Assembly (NCBI GenBank): GCA_025363495.1
Contig: JANYDR010000265.1
Span: forward strand, 1 to 6,393
Origin: Cyclobacteriaceae bacterium
Lineage (GTDB): Bacteria > Bacteroidota > Bacteroidia > Cytophagales > Cyclobacteriaceae
Direction: 5' to 3'
DNA: 6,393 bases
Made by a program: the position numbers and the translations under genes. This document shows positions 1 to 5,359 of the stretch, in pieces; positions within the stretch are counted from its first letter, which is position 1; every line of letters begins with the position of its first letter. Under the pieces are notes generated by a model. That model did no database searches and was not told the DNA's origin. It saw only the letters and a program-made list of their open reading frames with translations.

Positions 1-1082
1 ATCGTTCCTCCAAGGAATGCACCGATACCATTCGTCATAAGCATGAAGATGCCTTGAGCGCTGGCCACCATATTATTATCAGCTTCTTTTTTCACAAAGA
101 GTGATCCGGAAATATTAAAGAAATCAAAAGCAAGTCCGTAAATGATCATAGATGCTATCAAAAAGATTACGCCATCGCCAGGGTTGCCAATTCCAAACAA
201 TCCAAAGCGTAATACCCATGCAAATATGCTGAGTATCATTACTTTTTGAATTCCGAATCTAATTAAGAAAAAAGGGATCGTTAAGATGAAAAGCGTTTCT
301 GATATCTGTGATATCGACATCATTATGCCTGGGTACTTTACTGCAAATGAATCTGGATAGGTCAAGCCGAAATCATGAAGGAATGCTTCACCAAATGTAT
401 TTGTGATTTGAAGTGATGCACCCAATAACATTGCAAAAACAAAAAATATCGCCATCTTTTTTCTCTTAAAGAGAACAAGGGCGTCGAGGCCAAGTGATTG
501 CATGAAAGTAGGATTAACTTTCTTTTCTGCCGGTAAACATGCTGGCATTGTGAAAGAATAAAATCCCAAAAGAATAGCAGCGGCGGAACTTACATATAAC
601 TGCATGGGACTTATACTCCATCCGGCCAGATCAACAACCCACATCGCCACCACAAAACCAACTGTTCCCCACATACGGATGGGTGGAAATATTTTTACAA
701 TCTCAAGGTTGTACTTTTCCAGTACGCGATATGAAACAGCATTGTTCAATGCAATGGTGGGCATATAGAACATTGAATTCAGTAACATGATGATGTACAT
801 CGTACTGTATTCCGTTACCATGGATGCGATGAATAAAAACACACCATTGAGGATGTGACAAATTCCAAGAACGCGCTCGGCATTTATCCAGCGATCAGCA
901 ACAATTCCAAGTAGTGCAGGCATGAATAATGAAGCAACTCCCATGGTAGCATAGATGCTTCCAACTTGTCCGCCTGTAAACTTGAGGGTTACGATCATGT
1001 AACCTCCAAGAGAAATCAGCCACGATCCCCACACAAAGAATTCAATGAAATTCATGAGGATGAGACGATTCTTAATATTCAT
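1..1082 (-). CDS. nupG: NupG-family nucleoside:H+ symporter (MFS), C-terminus cut by window edge
   Basis: This is an inner-membrane permease of the major facilitator superfamily, nucleoside:H+ symporter family, expected to import nucleosides with protons. The frame is open from the ATG at 1082-1080 to the left edge and gives 360 residues, against 418 in E. coli NupG as I recall it, so about the last 60 (the final helices) lie outside. The match to remembered E. coli NupG is close and nearly collinear: FFVWGSWLISLGGYM near residue 15, FMPALLGIVADRW near 53, PPIRMWGTVGF at 133-143, LLGASLQITN at 219-228, IMMSISQISETLFILTIPFF at 253-272 and YGLAFDFFNISGS at 315-327. Arg136, Thr140, Phe143, Gln225 and Asn228 fall at the numbers I recall for nucleoside-site residues of the E. 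coli protein. It is the last visible gene of the etfB-etfA-nuclease run. The bases before the ATG are C-rich with no Shine-Dalgarno sequence. Substrate range (nucleosides or xanthosine) is not resolved. Confidence 0.93.
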   Translation of the reverse strand, partial: MNIKNRLILMNFIEFFVWGSWLISLGGYMIVTLKFTGGQVGSIYATMGVASLFMPALLGIVADRWINAERVLGICHILNGVFLFIASMVTEYSTMYIIMLLNSMFYMPTIALNNAVSYRVLEKYNLEIVKIFPPIRMWGTVGFVVAMWVVDLAGWSISPMQLYVSSAAAILLGFYSFTMPACLPAEKKVNPTFMQSLGLDALVLFKRKKMAIFFVFAMLLGASLQITNTFGEAFLHDFGLTYPDSFAVKYPGIMMSISQISETLFILTIPFFLIRFGIQKVMILSIFAWVLRFGLFGIGNPGDGVIFLIASMIIYGLAFDFFNISGSLFVKKEADNNMVASAQGIFMLMTNGIGAFLGGT

Positions 1083-1119
1083 TGGGTGGTGGGTCGGGCG
1101 CAGAAATCTAAATCGAGTA

Positions 1120-1198
1120 GGTAGAGGATACAGGATTCAAGTAGTGTGTGCGGACTTTGCAGGCTTGACACCTGTATCTTGCATCCTGTAACCGGTAT
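1120..1198. repeat. Heptameric repeat, CYTGTAT family, inverted arms with a 22-bp loop
   Basis: On the plus strand, 1164-1198 reads as five consecutive 7-mers: CTTGACA, CCTGTAT, CTTGCAT, CCTGTAA, CCGGTAT. The facing arm at 1120-1141 carries the same family inverted (GGTAGAG, GATACAG, GATTCAA, G). Bases 1126-1141 are complementary to 1164-1179 at 13 of 16 positions, leaving a 22-bp loop. In the minus-strand transcript the five-unit arm begins a few bases after the nuclease stop codon, so the structure lies between the nuclease and nupG genes. It could be a weak terminator or processing hairpin, but there is no U-tract. Its function is unknown. Confidence 0.7.
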
Positions 1199-1205
1199 CT
1201 CGTCA

Positions 1206-1817
1206 TCAATTCCTCTTTCCCAGCTCGTCCCTGATCTTCGCCGCTCGTTCGTAGTCTTCCTTCTCGATAGCATCTTTAAGAAGATCGTTCAGCTTATCAA
1301 CAGGATAGCTTTTATAGTCGTCGCCTTTCTTGGTGTTCTCTTTCTTTACTTTGACCTTCTTCTCTGCCTTAGGCTCGGTCTTATCTTTTTCTTCCTCCTC
1401 TTCCTCATCCGTCAGCACAATACCAGCCTCCGCGAGGATATTTTCAAACGTAAAAATCGGTGCATCAAAGCGAAGTCCTACAGCAATTGCATCGGACGGT
1501 CGTGCATCTATCTCAGATTTCTTCAAACCGTCAGTGCAGACAATCTTGGCAAAGAATACTCCCTCCTTCAGATCTGATATAACAATCTCGTCGACGTGAA
1601 AATGAAATGCATTGGCAAACGACTTAAAGAGATCGTGCGTCATAGGACGATTGGGTACGATTTTCTCGATCTCAATGGCAATGGCCTGGGCCTCAAACAT
1701 GCCAATAATAATGGGAAGCCTGCGATTTCCATCCGCTTCTCCCAGCACAAGGGCGAACGAGCCTGTCTGCGACTGGCTGGATGATAAACCGAGTATCTCT
1801 AGTTTTATTTTTTTCAA
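1206..1817 (-). CDS. Bifunctional nuclease (BFN/DUF151) domain protein with C-terminal UVR motif
   Basis: The protein has about 203 residues in two parts. Residues 1 to about 138 form the BFN/DUF151 domain, with the family hallmarks SSSQSQTGSFALVLGE near the N-terminus, RRLPIIIGMFEAQAIAIEIE, PNRPMTHDLF and DARPSDAIAVGLR (about 104-116). Residues 139-170 are a highly charged Glu- then Lys-rich linker. The last 32 or so (LNDLLKDAIEKEDYERAA and following) are a UVR motif like those in UvrB and UvrC, a protein-protein contact element. Characterised BFN proteins have been reported to cleave DNA and RNA, but the role of this type in Bacteroidota is not settled; a stress or nucleic-acid function is inferred. 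I chose the TTG at 1817 because AAAGGA at 1831-1826 then lies 8 nt upstream and the protein starts MKKIKLEI, as homologues usually do. The GTG at 1823 would add two residues but leaves only 2 nt of spacing. The gene follows etfA by 69 bp on the same strand. Confidence 0.92.
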   Translation of the reverse strand: MKKIKLEILGLSSSQSQTGSFALVLGEADGNRRLPIIIGMFEAQAIAIEIEKIVPNRPMTHDLFKSFANAFHFHVDEIVISDLKEGVFFAKIVCTDGLKKSEIDARPSDAIAVGLRFDAPIFTFENILAEAGIVLTDEEEEEEKDKTEPKAEKKVKVKKENTKKGDDYKSYPVDKLNDLLKDAIEKEDYERAAKIRDELGKRN

Positions 1818-1825
1818 CGTCACTT

Positions 1826-1831
1826 TCCTTT
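1826..1831 (-). promoter_or_regulatory. Shine-Dalgarno-like AAAGGA deciding the nuclease start
   Basis: On the minus strand AAAGGA precedes two possible starts. It is 2 nt from GTG (1823) and 8 nt from TTG (1817). Only the second spacing is normal for ribosome binding. I saw no comparable purine-rich site before the other genes in the window, which fits the weak use of Shine-Dalgarno signals in Bacteroidota. Confidence 0.4.
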
Positions 1832-1886
1832 AAAAACCAATTGCGATATTAAAAAAATTGCCAATCAACTGACAAAATAAGGATAA

Positions 1887-2840
1887 TTATTTAGAAGCCT
1901 TTATGGCAGCGGTGAGCTTGGGTACCACCTCAAATGCGTCACCCACGATTCCATAGTCTGCGGCTTTGAAGAAGGGTGCGTCAGCATCTTTGTTGATAAC
2001 AACAATGCATTTGGAAGAGTTTACTCCCGCAAGATGTTGAATTGCGCCTGAAATTCCGATGGCAATATAAAGCTGCGGGGCCACTTTCACTCCAGTTTGA
2101 CCCACATGTTCGTGGTGTGGACGCCAGCCCATATCCGAAACTGGTTTACTGCAACCGGTAGCGGCGTGAAGCACTTTTGCAAGGTCTTCCAGGATTCCCC
2201 AGTTCTCAGGCCCTTTTAAACCCCGGCCACCCGACACAACAATGTTTGCTTCGGGTAGGGAGACTTCTCCAGTGGCTTTTTCGGTAGAGAGTATTTTAGT
2301 ATTAAAGTCAGCATCGTTAAGTGTTGGTGATAATATTGATACGGGAGCACTTCCTCCTGTTTCTTTTAGCTCGACCGCATTTTTTTTGATGGCAATTACT
2401 TTTTTAGCTGACTTCATTTCAACAAACGAAAATGCTTTGCCTGTATAGATGCTACGCTTCACCACAAAGCCCGCTGAAGTATTTGGAAGTTCTACAACAT
2501 TTGAAGCGAACGCCGCACCGATTTTCACAGCAACCTTGGCCGCAACAGGAGTTCCCAATGAAGAGTTAGCCAGTATCAGATTATCAGCGCTCTCCTGCTG
2601 CATTGCCTGAATCAAAACGGAAGCAAACACCTGGATGACAGGATGATCAAGTTTTATGTCGGCTGCATGAAGCACTTTTGATGCACCATACTTGCCAACG
2701 GCATCAAGCTCGGATTTATCCACCGTTCCCAATGCAATGGCTACAACATTACCGCCCATAGCATGAGCGTAGGCTACAGCTTCGAGGGAAGTTTTTTTAA
2801 TTTTACTTTCGGCAGATTCTATGAATACTAGGGTCGTCAT
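1887..2840 (-). CDS. etfA: Electron transfer flavoprotein, alpha subunit (FAD-binding)
   Basis: This is the alpha subunit of the soluble heterodimeric electron transfer flavoprotein, which takes electrons from acyl-CoA and other dehydrogenases and passes them to ETF:quinone oxidoreductase. It has 317 residues, normal for the family. The N-terminal alpha/beta domain (MTTLVFIESAESKIKKTSLE onward) is followed by the C-terminal FAD domain from about residue 198, with SGGRGLKGPENW (203-214), VGQTG (246-250) and the alpha-subunit signature LYIAIGISGAIQHLAG (257-272), then NKDADAPFFKAADYGIVGD. Thr249 and His269 line up with human Thr266 and His286. Lys232 occupies the place of human Arg249, which packs on the flavin. 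The ATG at 2840 gives a standard N-terminus. etfB lies directly upstream on the same strand but is separated by a 114-bp gap containing a heptad hairpin, so the two subunits may be made at different levels. Confidence 0.97.
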   Translation of the reverse strand: MTTLVFIESAESKIKKTSLEAVAYAHAMGGNVVAIALGTVDKSELDAVGKYGASKVLHAADIKLDHPVIQVFASVLIQAMQQESADNLILANSSLGTPVAAKVAVKIGAAFASNVVELPNTSAGFVVKRSIYTGKAFSFVEMKSAKKVIAIKKNAVELKETGGSAPVSILSPTLNDADFNTKILSTEKATGEVSLPEANIVVSGGRGLKGPENWGILEDLAKVLHAATGCSKPVSDMGWRPHHEHVGQTGVKVAPQLYIAIGISGAIQHLAGVNSSKCIVVINKDADAPFFKAADYGIVGDAFEVVPKLTAAIKASK

Positions 2841-2872
2841 TGTTGGTGTTCTTTAATTTTTAGAATATAGTT

Positions 2873-2950
2873 CAAGCTTAAAGCAGAAAGCTAAAAGTTT
2901 AAAGCTTGACTCCTCCAGCTTTACGCTTTCTGCTTTGAGCTTTAAGCTTT
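2873..2950. repeat. Heptameric AAAGCNN repeat forming an inverted-arm hairpin between etfB and etfA
   Basis: Units AAAGC (or one-base variants) start at 2873, 2880, 2887, 2894 and 2901. The inverted form GCTTT starts at 2918, 2925, 2932, 2939 and 2946. Every step is exactly 7 bp. Laid end to end without gaps, the two arms match at about 27 of 33 positions, with most mismatches at the variable sixth and seventh bases of each unit. In the etf transcript this gives a long interrupted stem with a loop of about 10 nt, starting a few bases after the etfB TAA. No run of U follows, so it is not a standard intrinsic terminator. It may attenuate, stabilise or cut the etfB-etfA message (inference). Confidence 0.8.
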
Positions 2951-2954
2951 AATA

Positions 2955-3686
2955 TTATAACACTTTAGCTTCCGTCTTCAACAGCGTTACAAGTTCAGCT
3001 ACGTTATCCGCAGAGATCATTTTCACAGCGCCCTTCGGTGGTGGCAATTCAAATTTTTGAGCTACGATTAGTTTATCCACAGCTTTTGGTTCAACGACTT
3101 TCAAGGGCTTCGTGCGGGCGCTCATGATGCCGCGCATATTGGGGATCTTCCATTCAGCGATGGGCTCCTGGCAACCTGCTACCAATGGTAAACTTGCTTC
3201 CACCATTTCTTTACCACCCTCAATCTCTTTAGTCATTTTTACAGTAGTCCCTTCAATATCAAGTTTCATCACTGGTGAAATCGCGGGAACGCCAAGCATC
3301 TCACCCACCATGGCGTGCACCACACCGCCATTAAAGTCGATGGATTCGCGGCCCATTAAAACTAGATCAAATCCCTTTGCATGCTCTGCGATTTGACAAG
3401 CCACAAAATAGGAATCTGTTGGGTCAGCATTTACTCTTATTGCGTCGTCGGCACCAATAGCAAGAGCTTTACGGATAGTGGGCTCCGTTTCGGCCAGTCC
3501 TACATTTAAGACCGTTACGGTGGCACCTGAGGATTCTTTTAATTCAATAGCGCGCGCCAAGGCATAATCGTCGTAGGGTCCAATGATAAATTGTACTCCT
3601 GTAGTATCAAACCGGGTATTATTATCTATAAAATTAATCTTGGATGTCGTGTCGGGTACGTGTGTGATACATACTAAAATCTTCAT
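2955..3686 (-). CDS. etfB: Electron transfer flavoprotein, beta subunit
   Basis: This is the beta subunit of electron transfer flavoprotein, partner of the EtfA encoded next downstream. It has 243 residues from the ATG at 3686; the in-frame TTG at 3692 would add only Met-Thr before the standard start MKILVCITHVPDT. Family features are the N-terminal nucleotide-binding-fold strand with VPDT, GPYDDYALARAIELKE (36-51), the IRKALAIGADDAIRV block (71-85), LVLMGRESIDFNGGVVHAMV (108-127) and a beta-subunit signature-like stretch around residues 149-172 ending in LPLVAGC. IPNMRGIMSARTKPL (181-195) corresponds to the loop that human ETF uses to recognise its dehydrogenases. It is first in the apparent etfB-etfA-nuclease-nupG run, and its promoter should lie in the gap shared with the divergent TPR gene. 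Whether this ETF serves ordinary beta-oxidation or electron bifurcation cannot be settled from the motifs alone; ordinary quinone-linked ETF is the simpler guess. Confidence 0.97.
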   Translation of the reverse strand: MKILVCITHVPDTTSKINFIDNNTRFDTTGVQFIIGPYDDYALARAIELKESSGATVTVLNVGLAETEPTIRKALAIGADDAIRVNADPTDSYFVACQIAEHAKGFDLVLMGRESIDFNGGVVHAMVGEMLGVPAISPVMKLDIEGTTVKMTKEIEGGKEMVEASLPLVAGCQEPIAEWKIPNMRGIMSARTKPLKVVEPKAVDKLIVAQKFELPPPKGAVKMISADNVAELVTLLKTEAKVL

Positions 3687-3790
3687 AGTCAAACAGTTAA
3701 ATCAATTCTTATATTAGTTCTGGCAAGTTAATAAAACCGTTGATTTGTTGATTAGTTTATACTTTGAATCACTATTTGAAATCTTTTTTC
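3687..3790. promoter_or_regulatory. Divergent intergenic promoter region (etfB / TPR gene)
   Basis: This AT-rich 104-bp gap separates two divergent starts, so it should hold both promoters. For the plus-strand gene, ATACTTTG at 3759-3766 resembles the Bacteroidota -7 element TAnnTTTG with the first two bases swapped, and TTG at 3740-3742 could serve as the -33 element. That would leave a leader of about 20 nt. I found no convincing -7 box facing etfB. A two-copy 8-bp near-duplication (GTTGATTT, GTTGATTA) lies at 3739-3754. There is no heptad array here, unlike other gaps in this window. Confidence 0.35.
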
Positions 3791-4108
3791 ATGGACAGGC
3801 TGGAACAGTTGAAACAATTCGCAATAGAGGAGCCCGAAGACCCATTTAACCACTATGCATTGGCATTGGAATATCTGAAAATTGATCCTTCAGAGGCAAT
3901 ACGACTTTTCGACGCATTGAGCCTCTCCCATCCCGACTATTTGCCCACTTATTATCCCTATGCTCAATTACTTATTGAGCGCAAAGAAATTGAAAAAGCT
4001 GAGTCGGTTTTTCAAAAAGGAATGTCAACGGCAAGGACTAAGAATGAAGTGAAGACATTGAGGGAGATAGAGGCGTTGTATAATGATTGGAAGTATGAGA
4101 GGGGGTGA
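3791..4108 (+). CDS. Small tetratricopeptide-repeat (TPR) protein
   Basis: This is a 105-residue, probably cytoplasmic protein made almost entirely of TPR helices, with no signal peptide, membrane segment or catalytic motif. The first repeat covers roughly residues 17-50 (DPFNHYALALEYLK, then EAIRLFDALSLSHPDY) and the second roughly 51-84 (LPTYYPYAQLLIE, then EKAESVFQKGMSTA). A short helix with Trp100 near its end closes the protein. Proteins of this size starting MDRLEQLKQF are common in Bacteroidota, but I know of no assigned function; a protein-binding scaffold is the general expectation. The ATG at 3791 fits the family start; the TTG at 3764 would add nine residues unlike homologues. It is transcribed away from etfB and converges on the oxidoreductase gene. 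An AAAGCNN heptad array begins on the last base of its TGA. Confidence 0.85.
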   Translation: MDRLEQLKQFAIEEPEDPFNHYALALEYLKIDPSEAIRLFDALSLSHPDYLPTYYPYAQLLIERKEIEKAESVFQKGMSTARTKNEVKTLREIEALYNDWKYERG

Positions 4109-4141
4109 AGCGTTTAAAGCTTAAAGCCAAAAGCTTAAAGC
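4108..4141 (+). repeat. AAAGCNN heptad array after the TPR gene stop codon
   Basis: AAAGC starts at 4116, 4123, 4130 and 4137, exactly 7 bp apart. A fifth, slightly offset AAGC starts on the last base of the TGA stop (4108). The array faces the inverted array at 4231-4270 across about 90 bp. Its units are the same family as those between etfB and etfA. AAGCTT inside the array is also self-complementary. Confidence 0.75.
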
Positions 4142-4230
4142 TCAGGTGCAGAATATTTATGAGATTAAAATTTTCACTTTGAAATTTCACTCCGAATTAG
4201 ATAATGCACAAACAGATTATGGGTCATCCA

Positions 4231-4270
4231 GCTTTTCGCTTTCAGCTTTCAGCTTTAAGCTTTACGCTTT
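4231..4270 (-). repeat. AAAGCNN heptad array overlapping the end of the oxidoreductase gene
   Basis: GCTTT (AAAGC on the minus strand) starts at 4231, 4238, 4245, 4252, 4259 and 4266, giving six units with an unbroken 7-bp period. The two units at the high-coordinate end overlap the oxidoreductase gene: its last codons, AAA GCG TAA, are repeat sequence. With 4108-4141 this forms an inverted pair around a spacer of about 90 bp between two convergent genes. That position would suit a bidirectional terminator or a barrier to antisense read-through (inference). Confidence 0.8.
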
Positions 4271-5254
4271 AAAAACAATCTTCCCCACCTTATTCGGCAG
4301 CGTAATATCAGCAAACGACTCTGCTAATTTTGAAAACGGCCTGATAGAATCTATTATTGGCCTGATCTGATGTTTGCTGACAAACGAAAGCATTTCTATA
4401 AATTCATTGTCATTCCCCATCGTACTTCCTTGTAGAGAAAGCTGGTTCCAAAACATTCTATATAGATCTATCTTCGAGGGCATGCCGTTGGTAGCTCCAT
4501 AGAAAACAATTTTTCCACCTGGCTTCAGTATCTTAATATAATTATTGATCTGATCACCACCGGCGCTGTCGATTATAAGATCAAAACCACCTTTCGTTTT
4601 CCATAGCTCGCTGTAGTTGGCTTCCTTCTTATAATTGTAGGCTCCCTTCGCTCCCATCTTTAGCGCACGTGCAATCTTCTCGTCACTTCCAGATGTCACG
4701 TACACATTTGCTCCTGCAGCGCGCGCAAAAAGAAAAGCAAACTGAGCTACGCCACCACCAAAACCGGAAATCAATATATTCTGCCCAGACTGAAGACTAC
4801 CTTGACGGAACAACGCGCGAAATGCAGTAAGTCCACCCAATGGCAAAGCCGCCGCCTGAAGAAAATCGAGATGAAACGGTATTTGCTGAAGTCTGTCAAC
4901 GTCTACAAGACAGTATTCAGAAAAAGTGCCGCTAACAGGCATTCCGAGAATAGAATAATTTTTAGACTGAACGTTTGGATCGGGTCCCCAACCAATATTA
5001 GGATTGATTACAACTTCTTTCCCAATCCACGCATTGTCTTTCTCATCACCAACGGAATCCACTATTCCGGCGCCATCAGATCCAAGCGTTCCTCCATATC
5101 GGATATTTGGATACTGACCTTGTTTTATCCATTCGTCTCTCCGGTTAAGGGCAATGCCTTTCATCTTAACCAATGCTTTTCCGGAAGTGACAATTGGTTT
5201 GTCAAGTTCACGCCATTCGATCTGACCGGGTGCGATGAGGACGAGGGATTTCAT
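4262..5254 (-). CDS. Zinc-less medium-chain dehydrogenase/reductase (quinone oxidoreductase-like)
   Basis: This 330-residue cytoplasmic protein belongs to the medium-chain dehydrogenase/reductase superfamily and is expected to use NAD(P)H on a carbonyl or quinone-type substrate. An N-terminal GroES-like domain (about 1-125; LGSDGAGIVDSVG at 57-69) precedes a Rossmann domain with the glycine motif GFGGGVA (164-170), SAGGDQINNYIKILKPGGKI (230-249) and a C-terminal return to the catalytic domain (FADITLPNKVGKIVF). The catalytic-zinc Cys of alcohol dehydrogenases is replaced by LNRRDEW near residue 37, and the four-Cys structural-zinc lobe is absent, so it should be metal-free like quinone oxidoreductases. 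GWGPDPNVQSKNYSILG (88-104) is typical of a subgroup often labelled zinc-binding dehydrogenase. The substrate is unknown. A -7 promoter element lies at 5308-5301, and the last two codons come from a heptad repeat. Confidence 0.9.
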   Translation of the reverse strand: MKSLVLIAPGQIEWRELDKPIVTSGKALVKMKGIALNRRDEWIKQGQYPNIRYGGTLGSDGAGIVDSVGDEKDNAWIGKEVVINPNIGWGPDPNVQSKNYSILGMPVSGTFSEYCLVDVDRLQQIPFHLDFLQAAALPLGGLTAFRALFRQGSLQSGQNILISGFGGGVAQFAFLFARAAGANVYVTSGSDEKIARALKMGAKGAYNYKKEANYSELWKTKGGFDLIIDSAGGDQINNYIKILKPGGKIVFYGATNGMPSKIDLYRMFWNQLSLQGSTMGNDNEFIEMLSFVSKHQIRPIIDSIRPFSKLAESFADITLPNKVGKIVFKA

Positions 5255-5256
5255 GA

Positions 5257-5291
5257 GTTAGAAATTGGATATTAGAAATTGGAAAATGGAA
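5257..5291. repeat. ATTRGAA heptad array directly before the oxidoreductase start codon
   Basis: The plus strand reads as five contiguous 7-mers: GTTAGAA, ATTGGAT, ATTAGAA, ATTGGAA, AATGGAA. On the gene strand this is a pyrimidine-rich array ending 2 nt before the ATG at 5254. It takes the place of the ribosome-binding region and, if the promoter call is right, makes up nearly the whole 5' leader. No inverted partner is visible nearby, unlike the other two heptad families. Confidence 0.7.
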
Positions 5292-5300
5292 ATGATGTGT

Positions 5301-5308
5301 CAAATTTA
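5301..5308 (-). promoter_or_regulatory. Bacteroidota-type -7 element (TAAATTTG) for the oxidoreductase gene
   Basis: TAAATTTG on the minus strand matches the Bacteroidota TAnnTTTG consensus at every fixed position. It lies in the 105-bp gap between the histidine kinase stop and the oxidoreductase start. A start site a few bases downstream would give a leader of about 40 nt, almost all of it the heptad array. No clear TTG -33 element is present at the usual distance, so the call rests on the -7 box and its position. Confidence 0.45.
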
Positions 5309-5359
5309 GTAATGCCCTGCGAATTGCATGTACATTCTATCAGACTAAAAATCGCTCGA

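Noticed and set aside
1103..1110. TAGATTTC as a -7 promoter element for nupG
   Set aside because: It matches TAnnTTTG except for the final base and has no TTG -33 element upstream, so it could be chance in an AT-containing gap.
1146..1577. 143-codon plus-strand open frame opposite the nuclease gene and its gap
   Set aside because: It lies antisense to the well-supported BFN-UVR gene and its translation is low-complexity hydrophobic sequence (FLFYFDLLLCLRL) with no family resemblance.
2873..2950. CRISPR-like array or standard Rho-independent terminator
   Set aside because: Units are only 7 bp with no unique spacers, which rules out CRISPR. The hairpin stem is AT-rich and interrupted and has no following U-tract, so it is not a standard intrinsic terminator.
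3112..3396. 94-codon plus-strand open frame inside etfB
   Set aside because: It is a reading of the antisense strand of the conserved etfB coding region.
3739..3754. GTTGATTT/GTTGATTA duplication as a further heptad array
   Set aside because: The period is 8, not 7, and there are only two copies, so it is not grouped with the heptad families.
3764..3790. Upstream TTG start for the TPR protein
   Set aside because: The added residues do not fit the family, the TTG lies inside the likely -7 box, and the ATG at 3791 gives the usual MDRLEQLKQF start.
4802..5275. 157-codon plus-strand open frame opposite the oxidoreductase
   Set aside because: It is antisense to a gene with clear MDR motifs, shows no recognisable domain, and ends inside the heptad array.
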